Source: Butyrivibrio proteoclasticus P6B7 (GTDB taxonomy: Bacteria; Bacillota; Clostridia; Lachnospirales; Lachnospiraceae). Taken from it: a stretch of DNA of 64,000 nucleotides. Below are positions 52,934 to 60,970 of this stretch, piece by piece. The translations under genes were made by a program, and so were the position numbers. Where the stretch lies: assembly GCF_000622085.1 (NCBI RefSeq), contig NZ_JHWL01000001.1, positions 186,001 through 250,000 on the forward strand. The letters run 5' to 3'. Positions within the stretch are counted from its first letter, which is position 1, and each line of letters begins with the position of its first letter. The notes below the pieces were generated by a model that saw only the letters and a program-made list of their open reading frames with translations, was not told the DNA's origin and ran no database searches.

Positions 52934-54280
52934 GTGAAGAGAGCTCAGAAGACGGCCCTGATCTCCATGATAGAGACCATGCAGGAAGCCGTAAAAGAAC
53001 TAAATAAGCGCCTGAAGATGTCCGACACCGCTGGGCTTCCAAATCTCCTGGCGGACCTGCAGGATACTGCTGTAATGGTGGGAGAGACAATAGAGGCTGA
53101 GATTGGACAGGGGAGCAAGTCTGCAGCTCTCTTAGAGAAACTGTGCGAAGAAGCCTATAAGGTTTCAAATGAAATGTCGCCGGACAATGCCCTTAACGAC
53201 ATCCTCGTCCAGGCCAAGGACTCCATAGACGCCGAGATCCATGCCCCTGCGACGGTAGTCTTCTTACCGATTGACGCCAGCATGTGGGATGGCTTCGGGA
53301 CGATCTGGGAAAAAGAAATCTCAAACCCCGATAACAAGGTGATAGTAATCCCACTTCCCTGGTACGAGCGAGACGGAAGCGGTGCCCCAAGCGTGCTTCA
53401 CTATGAAAAGGACGGATATCCGGAGAAGGTTGAGACCACAGGTTACAACGACTATCTCATCAAGAACAATCATCCAGACGTGGTCTACATCCAGAGCATT
53501 TCAAACGGCAATGACTTAGGAAAGACGGTGCATCCGGCATTCTATACCAGCGAACTTAAGGATAACACCGATGACCTTATCTATATCCCATACACCCTGG
53601 AGGGCGAGATTGACCTTAAGAACGAAAGCCAGCTGGCAAGGCTCACTGAGAAGGTGATGCTGCCTGGCATATTTGATGTTAATACCGTGATTCTCCAGTC
53701 CCAGAACCTTAAAGAAGCCTACATCGAAGTTCTCACCAAAGACATTCCGCCAGGCAACGAAGAGGAGCTGGCAGAGAAAAGAGATTACTGGGACAGCGTT
53801 ATCAAGACCTACGGAAGTCCACGAATAGAGCGGATTCTCAGACTCAATAAGGAAGACATCCCACTTCCAGAAGAGTGGAAGAGATTTGTGGAAAAGCCCG
53901 ACGGAAGCAGAAAGAAGATAGTTCTTTACAGTAATTCCGGCTGGACCTTCATGGAGGACTGTGACGGACTTATAGATAAAATCAGGGATTCCTTCAAGGT
54001 ATTTGAAGAGAACGCAGAAGCTATCGCCCTTATCTGGAGACCATACCCAAGGATAAAAGAAATCCTGGGGCTTCTCCGTCCAGATTGCCTTAAGGAGTAT
54101 GAGGCCCTGGTCCAGGAATTCAAGGATAAAGAGCTGGGAATCCTGGATGAAGACAGCGATTTCACCAGATCAGTGGTACTTAGTGACGCCTACTATGGCG
54201 ATGACGGTGGAATGGTATCCGTGTACCGCGCCACAGGCAAGCCTGTGATGGTGGAGAACATCAGCGTGAGATCCTCGTGA
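52934..54280 (+). CDS. CDP-glycerol glycerophosphotransferase-like protein
   Basis: A 448-residue protein. The N-terminal 90 residues are helical and may be a coiled coil; the C-terminal 350 residues resemble the TagB/TagF type (a VVFLPIDASMWDGF start, IALIWRPYPRIKE and VVLSDAYYGDDGG near the end, an S-D-Y/G-D motif seen in polyol-phosphate transferases). The substrate is inferred. The start is GTG 52934 with AGGAGA. It follows licD by 18 bases, one operon. Confidence 0.7.
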   Translation: MKRAQKTALISMIETMQEAVKELNKRLKMSDTAGLPNLLADLQDTAVMVGETIEAEIGQGSKSAALLEKLCEEAYKVSNEMSPDNALNDILVQAKDSIDAEIHAPATVVFLPIDASMWDGFGTIWEKEISNPDNKVIVIPLPWYERDGSGAPSVLHYEKDGYPEKVETTGYNDYLIKNNHPDVVYIQSISNGNDLGKTVHPAFYTSELKDNTDDLIYIPYTLEGEIDLKNESQLARLTEKVMLPGIFDVNTVILQSQNLKEAYIEVLTKDIPPGNEEELAEKRDYWDSVIKTYGSPRIERILRLNKEDIPLPEEWKRFVEKPDGSRKKIVLYSNSGWTFMEDCDGLIDKIRDSFKVFEENAEAIALIWRPYPRIKEILGLLRPDCLKEYEALVQEFKDKELGILDEDSDFTRSVVLSDAYYGDDGGMVSVYRATGKPVMVENISVRSS

Positions 54281-54340
54281 GACACTGATGAATAGTAGTG
54301 ATAAATCGATGGTAGTTGTATTCTGCACCGGAGTAACGAC

Positions 54341-55525
54341 ATGAAGATTTTGTTTCTTGACTGGAAAAGCATTGGAAATGAGGATATCGTGGCCGCCTTC
54401 GATTCCCTGAAGGCTGAAGGCCGCAGCATTGAGCTGATCATGTATCCCTTTGACAATCATATCGACAATGGTGACAAGGCTTTTGAGGAATCCTTTACCA
54501 GGGACCTGCAAAAAGAGAGCCCTTCCTTTGTGATGTCTTTTAACTACCATCCGCTGGTGTCTATGGTGTGCAACAAGATGGGAATCAAGTATGTGTCCTG
54601 GGTTTACGACAACCCTGCGGTGCGCCTGTATTCCTACACGCTGATCAACCCCTGCAACTACGTATTCCTCTTTGATTCGCAGCAGTACGAGGTCTTTGCA
54701 AGCCAAGGAATCAAGACTGTGCACTACCTGCCTTTGGCAGCGGCAACCACCCGCTATGACAAGATTACAATTACCGAAGAAGCCCGCAACAAGTGGGGCG
54801 GACAGGTGTCCTTCGTGGGAAGCATGTACTCCGACGAGCATAGCTACTACGACCAGATCGAAGACAAGCTCTCCGACTACGCCAAAGGCTACTTAAGAGG
54901 CCTCATGACCACTCAGATGGAGATCGACGGCCTTAACATAATCGAGAAATCCCTAAGTGGACCTGTTATGAAGGAGATGGTGGACGCCCTTGGCCTTAAA
55001 CCAAGCTTTGACGGCGTCGAGACCTTTGAATACCTCTACGCCAACTACGTCATCAACCGCAAGATCACAGCTATTGAGCGAAGCGAGATCCTAGCAATGA
55101 TCGGCCAGCGCCATCCCGTGAACCTTTATACCGGTGAAAAGAACTATGAATCCCAGGGCGTCAACGTCCGAGGCAAGGTAGATTACTATAACGAAATGCC
55201 ATATGTTTTCAAATGTAGCGACATTAACCTTAACATTACACTTCGAAGCATTCAAAGAGGAATCCCACTGCGTGCCATGGACGTTCTGGGGTGTGGAGGA
55301 TTTCTTTTAACCAATTATCAGGAGGACATGACTCAGTTCTTCACGCCAGGTGAGGACTTCGTGTTCTACGAAAGCCGCGCGGATCTTATGGACAAGATTG
55401 ATTATTACTTGGAGCATGATGATGAGCGTCGCGCTATAGCAGAGCATGGCCATGACAAAGTCAGGGCCGGTCACACCTACGAGCAGAGGGTACGAGAAAT
55501 ATTGGACATTGTAGATGAAAAGTGA
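54341..55525 (+). CDS. CgeB-like glycosyltransferase, paralogue 5
   Basis: A 394-residue member with all family motifs: YVSWVYDNPAVRLYSYTLIN and VFLFDSQQYEV; then INLNITLRSIQRGIPLRAMD and GGFLLTNYQEDMTQFF. It keeps the residues expected in an active enzyme and is among the best models of the family in the window. Starts 60 bases after the previous stop. Confidence 0.84.
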   Translation: MKILFLDWKSIGNEDIVAAFDSLKAEGRSIELIMYPFDNHIDNGDKAFEESFTRDLQKESPSFVMSFNYHPLVSMVCNKMGIKYVSWVYDNPAVRLYSYTLINPCNYVFLFDSQQYEVFASQGIKTVHYLPLAAATTRYDKITITEEARNKWGGQVSFVGSMYSDEHSYYDQIEDKLSDYAKGYLRGLMTTQMEIDGLNIIEKSLSGPVMKEMVDALGLKPSFDGVETFEYLYANYVINRKITAIERSEILAMIGQRHPVNLYTGEKNYESQGVNVRGKVDYYNEMPYVFKCSDINLNITLRSIQRGIPLRAMDVLGCGGFLLTNYQEDMTQFFTPGEDFVFYESRADLMDKIDYYLEHDDERRAIAEHGHDKVRAGHTYEQRVREILDIVDEK

Positions 55526-55630
55526 GTGATATAGGTTAGGTGATGAACTGATCATTATTGAAGAATAGATGGAACAATTGATATAGACAAATGTTGACGC
55601 GTTTAGTGATACTGAGGTCTAAAATAATTC

Positions 55631-56791
55631 ATGAAGATATTACTCTACGACTTCCTAAATTCATACATTCAGCACGATCTTCTCTACTTCCTTGAGAAGA
55701 TGGGGCATACCTGCGTCAATGTCAAGTACTTGGAGGACGTGGACAAGTACCAGGATGAGGCCTTCGAAGCCAGGATGGAGCAGGATTTGCGAGATAGCAC
55801 TTTTGACCTGGTGTTTACCACCAACTTCTGGCCAGTGGTGTCCAAGATCTGCAACAAGCATGATCTTAAGTACATTTCCTGGTTCTTCGATTCGCCGCCT
55901 AACCTGCCAACAGCGGATTACATGGACAATCCCTGTAATTACATTTTCTTTTTTGCCCAGGCAGACTATCAGGAGTACAAGACCATGGGGCTCACGAACG
56001 TGTACTACATGCCCCTGGCGGTGAATAGGGCCAGGCTTTCCAGGATTGTGACGGATCACAGGAAGTACGATGCGGAGATTGCCTTTGTGGGGCGGCTTTA
56101 CGAGTCCATACTGCCAGATATCAAGGCTCACATGACAGAGCACCAAAAGGGCTACATCGATGCGGTTTGCGAGGCCCAGCGCCTGATCTACGGAGCCTAC
56201 ATTATAGATGAGATGATCACTGAGAACTTTGCTCAGGACGTGCGAGACCAGTATAGGAGCCTATCCGACAAGGCCATACAGCTCTCACGCAAGGAAATCA
56301 CTTGGGCCATGGCTTCGTACGTAACAAGAATTGAGCGCTTCAGCCTGCTGCGCCTGCTTGGAGAGAAGCACCAGGTCAAGCTCTATACCCACTCCCTTTC
56401 TGATGAGGAAAAGAGCTTACTAAAGGGCGTGGAGTTCTGTGGGCCGGTGGACTACCTGACTCAGATGCCACAGGTCTTTGAAGCCAGCAAGATTAGCCTG
56501 TGCCCGGTGCTTAAGGCCAACAAATCTGGAATCCCGCTGCGGGCTCTGGATGTAATGGGATGCGGAGGATTTCTTTTATCAAGTTTCCAGCCGGAGCTGG
56601 CGGAGTACTTCGAAAATGGCAAAGAGTGCGTGATGTACGGATCTCTGGAGGAGGCCATTGAGCTGGCGGACTACTACCTGGAGCATGAACAAGAACGCAA
56701 GGATATTGCCCGGGCGGGGCTTATCAAGATAGAAAGAGACTTCAGGTACGAGGATAGATTGGGACAGATAATGGAGATTGCTGGATTCTGA
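55631..56791 (+). CDS. CgeB-like glycosyltransferase, paralogue 6
   Basis: A 386-residue member: YISWFFDSPPNLPTADYMDN with FFFAQADYQEYK, then ISLCPVLKANKSGIPLRALD and GGFLLSSFQPELAEYF. It has WFF and LKAN changes against the others, suggesting a different donor or acceptor. A gap of 105 bases separates it from paralogue 5. The epimerase-like gene follows at 81 bases. Confidence 0.83.
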   Translation: MKILLYDFLNSYIQHDLLYFLEKMGHTCVNVKYLEDVDKYQDEAFEARMEQDLRDSTFDLVFTTNFWPVVSKICNKHDLKYISWFFDSPPNLPTADYMDNPCNYIFFFAQADYQEYKTMGLTNVYYMPLAVNRARLSRIVTDHRKYDAEIAFVGRLYESILPDIKAHMTEHQKGYIDAVCEAQRLIYGAYIIDEMITENFAQDVRDQYRSLSDKAIQLSRKEITWAMASYVTRIERFSLLRLLGEKHQVKLYTHSLSDEEKSLLKGVEFCGPVDYLTQMPQVFEASKISLCPVLKANKSGIPLRALDVMGCGGFLLSSFQPELAEYFENGKECVMYGSLEEAIELADYYLEHEQERKDIARAGLIKIERDFRYEDRLGQIMEIAGF

Positions 56792-56872
56792 GAGATGGAT
56801 TTTGTTTGAGAATCTGACGATAAATATAGAAATATGTGAAGATTATGCAGCATTATAGAAGAGGGCAAACAA

Positions 56873-57589
56873 ATGGCAAACAAATTTGCACTTACAGCAT
56901 CAATGATGTGCGCGGATTACGGAAATCTTGAAAGAGAGGTCAGGGACCTGGAGAAGGCCGGCATTGACTCCTTCCACATCGATATCATGGACGGACGATA
57001 TGTTAATAACTTTGCGATGTCGCTCTACGACATGGCTTACATCGCCAGCGCCAGCAAGAAGCCACTGGATGTGCACCTTATGATTGAGCATCCGCGTAAC
57101 AGCATAGATATGTTCCTGGCAAAGCTTCGAAAGGGCGATACAGTCTACATTCATCCTGAGGCAGAGTACCATCCTTCTGCCACGCTCCAGAAGATCATCG
57201 ATGCCAAGATGCACCCTGGAATTGCCATCAATCCTGGCACCAGCGTGGAGACCATCAGAGAAATGTTGCGAATAGTGGATCACGTCCTTATCATGGCGGT
57301 TAACCCAGGCAATGCCAGCCAGATGTTCCTTCCTTTCGTGGGAGAGAAGATAGAGCAGCTCATTGAGCTACGTGACCAGATGGGATTCAAGCTCTTTTGG
57401 GACGGCGCCTGCGGAGCAGATAAGATCAAGAGATATGCCCCTGAGGGAATAGACGGCTTCGTCCTTGGAACCACGCTCCTCTTCGGTAAGAAGACCGGAT
57501 ATGACGAGATTATCAAATCCATCCGCAACATGGATTTCAAGTACCTTGAGCACGAGAAAAAAACACCCTGTAATAATTATATGAGCTGA
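56873..57589 (+). CDS. ribulose-phosphate 3-epimerase-like protein
   Basis: A 238-residue TIM-barrel protein of the RPE family: FHIDIMDGRYVNNFA (metal-binding H and D), VHLMIEHP (second metal site), IAINPGTS and VNPGNASQ. The usual last loop (VDGGV) is replaced by WDGACGADK, so the substrate may differ from ribulose-5-phosphate. Position in the island suggests it makes an unusual sugar phosphate (for example an allulose-like sugar) for the glycan. The start follows GAGGGC. Array C begins 18 bases after its stop. Confidence 0.8.
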   Translation: MANKFALTASMMCADYGNLEREVRDLEKAGIDSFHIDIMDGRYVNNFAMSLYDMAYIASASKKPLDVHLMIEHPRNSIDMFLAKLRKGDTVYIHPEAEYHPSATLQKIIDAKMHPGIAINPGTSVETIREMLRIVDHVLIMAVNPGNASQMFLPFVGEKIEQLIELRDQMGFKLFWDGACGADKIKRYAPEGIDGFVLGTTLLFGKKTGYDEIIKSIRNMDFKYLEHEKKTPCNNYMS

Positions 57590-57606
57590 GTGCGGGTGAA
57601 TATATG

Positions 57607-58017
57607 GGGATGCGGTTGAATACAGAGGCTGCATTCATCTTGATTTGGAGATATGGATTATTTGGGATGCATTGTACTGACTGTTATGGCTGGAGAATGC
57701 ATCCCAATTATTGTGTTTTTGTTGTCCGGGATGTGTTGTGCAGGCTATTATAACTGCTTGATGCATCCCGATTTTGACATATGTGTAGTTCGGGATGCAT
57801 TGTGCAGGCTAATTATGGTTGCTAAATACATCCTGATTTTTGGGGTTGTCATGCTTGGGATGCATTTCGCAAGCTTTTACGACTACATAGCACATCCTGT
57901 TTTGGCTGTACTTCAAGTTTGGGATGCCTAACGCCACTCATAGCAATCTCATAACGCATCCAAATTGCATTGCACATCGCATATGGGATGTACTACGCCA
58001 TCCATGACAAGTATCCT
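57607..58017. repeat. array C: seven units of paired inverted GGGATGCA motifs, 64-bp period
   Basis: Left motifs GGGATGYR start at 57607, 57664, 57728, 57792, 57857, 57921 and 57985, steps 57, 64, 64, 65, 64 and 64. Inverted partners (TGCATCCC or close) follow so that units 1-5 span 42-43 bases; the first and last are shorter (31 and 33). The core GGATG is invariant on the left and CATCC in units 1-5 on the right. The segments TTGTGCAGGCT and GATTTT recur, pointing to degenerate tandem duplication. Compensatory changes are absent. It fills most of the 624-base gap before the giant flagellin. Confidence 0.88.
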
Positions 58018-58072
58018 GTAAAACCCAATAAACCTACGCACCCACAAAAGTGAATAAAAGAGAAAAAATATA

Positions 58073-58100
58073 TCAATTTTTGTTTAATAATTTCCGATAT
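58073..58100 (+). promoter_or_regulatory. possible sigma-28 promoter of the giant flagellin
   Basis: CCGATAT at 58094-58100 matches the -10 box. The -35 is weak (TCAA at 17 bases, or CAAT at 16). The leader is about 107 bases and has a GGA in AATGGAGC near the ribosome site. Confidence 0.55.
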
Positions 58101-58213
58101 AAGAATAGAAGATATATATTTGTGTGATTAAAAACAGATAGTTCATGGGGCAAGAAATTCAGCAGGAATAAGAAGTGACCTGACTTAAGCCCTCGACAAC
58201 CAATGGAGCAATT

Positions 58214-60826
58214 ATGGTAATACAGCACAATTTAGCTGCGATGAACTCACAGCGCATGCTAGGTATTACAACAGGAATAAAGGCGAAGTCTTCAGAGAAG
58301 CTTTCTTCTGGATACCGCATCAACCGTGCAGCAGACGACGCTGCAGGGCTTGCAATCAGCGAGAAAATGAGAAGACAGATAAGGGGCATGGGCCAGAACA
58401 TGGATAATATCCAGGATGGCACAAGCTTCTGTCAGGTTGCGGACGGATATCTCAACGAAGTCCACGACATGCTCCAGAGGATCAACGAGCTTTCTGTAAA
58501 AGGAGCTAACGCCGTCCTTACAAGCGACGACCGCGCCTATGTTAATGATGAAGTACAGGCCATCAAGGACGAGATCGAGAGAATCTTTGATACAGCTACA
58601 TTCAATGAGATGAAGATCTTTAAACTGCCGTATACACCGACAGTTGAGCCATTTGATGAGCCTTATGATACACAGATCTTTTACTCAAGCCCTGGTGTTA
58701 TCGGTGGTCTTGAGTTCAACAATGTCAGATATAACCTGGATGAGCTTCGTGCTAAGGGCCTTGATCTGGATGCCAATGGTAGATCCACCAAGGAACAGAC
58801 CGTGGAGTTCAGCCTCTGGGACAATGAAAAAGTCTCTCTTACACTTCAAGAGGGCGATTCCCTTGTTAATGTAAAAAGAAATTACGAATGGAAAGCCGAC
58901 AGTAACGGCATCAAGATCAACAACGTGGATGCTGCTACCTGGGCTTCTCTTGGCATATCCGGAAATGGTAACGATGCAGGAACCTATTCCTTTGTTTTCC
59001 ATGGAATGAAGATCAGCTTTGACGTGGAGCAGGGCGACAGCCTTGAAACCATCATGGATGGTATTAACGGAAACAGTATCACAGAAGCTTCTTATTGGAC
59101 GGTTTCTCCATCTTCAACAACCAACAGATCAGTAGTTACATTCCCTTCAAGCCAGTCTGTGAATGTAACTAATGCTAATAAAGATGTAGTTGATGATAAG
59201 TTTGAGATTAAGGCAACGACGACAGGTCTTTCTATCACAAGAACTGACAAAGATACCGGAGCCACCAGCACTTCCTCTGAGACATCCTGGGGAAGCTTTA
59301 GCAACGTGGGCGGAGCAATTCCTCGTACACCAACTGAGAATACAAATGGTGGATATCCTATCGTGGATTGGGGTCTCGATGTGGATTCCAATGACCAAAG
59401 CCAGATTACCTTTGAGACAGAGGCTACATATAGATTTACCAAGACCGCTGACAACGTGGGCGTGGATGTGACCTTTAAGCTTGCGGATGTTTCCAGTAGA
59501 GATGATGTTATCTCTGCAATGGACGGAGTAGAACTTAAGGGATCTGTAAACGCACCAGCAACACTTACTTCCAATAGTTCAAGTCTCTTTATATCAGGTG
59601 GTTCCAGAATCACATCTGGTGGAAATGAGGCCTTTGAATTGCAGAGACAGTATGGTCGTAACTTTGATACCAATGCAAATATGACAGGATCAATTGGCTG
59701 GACCAAGACGGATACCAAAGAGTCAGCGCATACCTTGGATGATTCAAGTCATAATAGACAAAGCATAGATTTTAGCAATTCAACCTCAGCGGATTATTAC
59801 TATAGAGACGATAATGGAGATATCCATTTTAGAAGCGGCGAAGTAATCCAAAGTCAGTTGGAGCATTGGACAAGAACGGATAATTATTCCTGGACTAAGG
59901 ACATCGATTTGTCTTTGAAGGGACAGTTGGGTAACAGTCAGACAGAGGAAGATACCCATACTGTGACAACTCAGTATTCAGAGACTAAGATATACAAATA
60001 CGATGTTACAAACGCGGGTGTTTATTCCGTTGGTAGCGATACAATAATCACAGATGCTGCAACAATAGCAGACCTTGAGGCTCAGGAGGCAGCAGGAACT
60101 CTGACCATTGAAAATGGAGCTCACGCAGCAACGAGAACGGTATCAACCTCTACTCTGGTAAGCGATACAACTTCATTGATACCGGGATCAATAACCTTCT
60201 CCGGACCATATCTGGATCAGAGCGACACAGATCTTGATAAAACTGCATTTAGCTATTCATATTCAGTTTCTTTCAATGACCTGGTTAACAACAATAGCGG
60301 AAGCGCAGGCTTTACCCTTAGCTTCAATAACCAGCCAGCTACAAGAACCCTTACACCTAACTCCAGAGGTAACGGCAACTCAGTAGTGGAGCACGATTTC
60401 ATGAACATCGTAATCGAGCCTCCGGAGAAACAGCTCATCATCCAGGCTACCACAGAGGGTATCGATGAGCACCAGATCTTTATCAACTGGAGCGCCCTTA
60501 ACCTCTCTGTTATCGGTATGACAGGTGCTAACACACTGACAGAGGATTCATCCCTTGGATCCATCGAGCTTACCAAGTCAGCTCTTGCTAAGATCGCATT
60601 CGAAAGATCCAGATTCGGATCCTCTCAGAATAAGCTCGAGCATGCCTACAACTACACCGCCAACGCTCAGGAGAACACTCAGTACTCCGAGTCCATGATC
60701 CGCGACACCGACATGAACTCCGAGATCTGGCGCTATCGTAACAACGAGATCTTGATGCAGGCTGGCCAGTCACTGCTGGCTCAGGCTAATCAGAGTAAGG
60801 ATGGCGTGCTGTCACTGTTGCAGTAA
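58214..60826 (+). CDS. giant flagellin (flagellin 3)
   Basis: An 870-residue flagellin, about three times the size of the others. N-terminal D0/D1 (VIQHNLAAMNSQRMLGITTG, then INRAADDAAGLAISEKMRRQ) and C-terminal D1/D0 (IRDTDMNSEIWRYRNNEILM with LAQANQSKDGVLSLLQ) are intact. Residues about 140-790 form a large outer region rich in S, T, D and N with beta patterns, probably several domains. Such a region could be a carrier for glycans. The ends are clearly more diverged than those of flagellins 1 and 2. Start ATG 58214 follows TGGAGC. Confidence 0.93.
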   Translation: MVIQHNLAAMNSQRMLGITTGIKAKSSEKLSSGYRINRAADDAAGLAISEKMRRQIRGMGQNMDNIQDGTSFCQVADGYLNEVHDMLQRINELSVKGANAVLTSDDRAYVNDEVQAIKDEIERIFDTATFNEMKIFKLPYTPTVEPFDEPYDTQIFYSSPGVIGGLEFNNVRYNLDELRAKGLDLDANGRSTKEQTVEFSLWDNEKVSLTLQEGDSLVNVKRNYEWKADSNGIKINNVDAATWASLGISGNGNDAGTYSFVFHGMKISFDVEQGDSLETIMDGINGNSITEASYWTVSPSSTTNRSVVTFPSSQSVNVTNANKDVVDDKFEIKATTTGLSITRTDKDTGATSTSSETSWGSFSNVGGAIPRTPTENTNGGYPIVDWGLDVDSNDQSQITFETEATYRFTKTADNVGVDVTFKLADVSSRDDVISAMDGVELKGSVNAPATLTSNSSSLFISGGSRITSGGNEAFELQRQYGRNFDTNANMTGSIGWTKTDTKESAHTLDDSSHNRQSIDFSNSTSADYYYRDDNGDIHFRSGEVIQSQLEHWTRTDNYSWTKDIDLSLKGQLGNSQTEEDTHTVTTQYSETKIYKYDVTNAGVYSVGSDTIITDAATIADLEAQEAAGTLTIENGAHAATRTVSTSTLVSDTTSLIPGSITFSGPYLDQSDTDLDKTAFSYSYSVSFNDLVNNNSGSAGFTLSFNNQPATRTLTPNSRGNGNSVVEHDFMNIVIEPPEKQLIIQATTEGIDEHQIFINWSALNLSVIGMTGANTLTEDSSLGSIELTKSALAKIAFERSRFGSSQNKLEHAYNYTANAQENTQYSESMIRDTDMNSEIWRYRNNEILMQAGQSLLAQANQSKDGVLSLLQ

Positions 60827-60901
60827 GAAATAGCTCATTAAGTGAATAAATGATTATGATTGGACCGGTTTTGGGATTAGTTCCAGGGCCGGTTCTTATT
60901 T

Positions 60902-60946
60902 AACCTATTTTTAACCTTATCATTTACGAATAAGGTTAAAAAGGTT
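60902..60946. promoter_or_regulatory. palindromic element before the AAA ATPase gene
   Basis: TTTTTAACCTTA (60908-60919), an 11-base loop, TAAGGTTAAAAA (60931-60942), a perfect 12-bp inverted repeat. Outer AACC (60902-60905) and GGTT (60943-60946) add a second, offset pair. Four AACC/GGTT boxes in 45 bases suggest an operator, or a hairpin. Confidence 0.7.
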
Positions 60947-60970
60947 AAAATGACGTTAGAGGGCATAACT

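Noticed and set aside
57653..57931. A 92-codon frame with hydrophobic translation
   Set aside because: It runs through array C; its codons follow the repeated motifs and there is no ribosome site.
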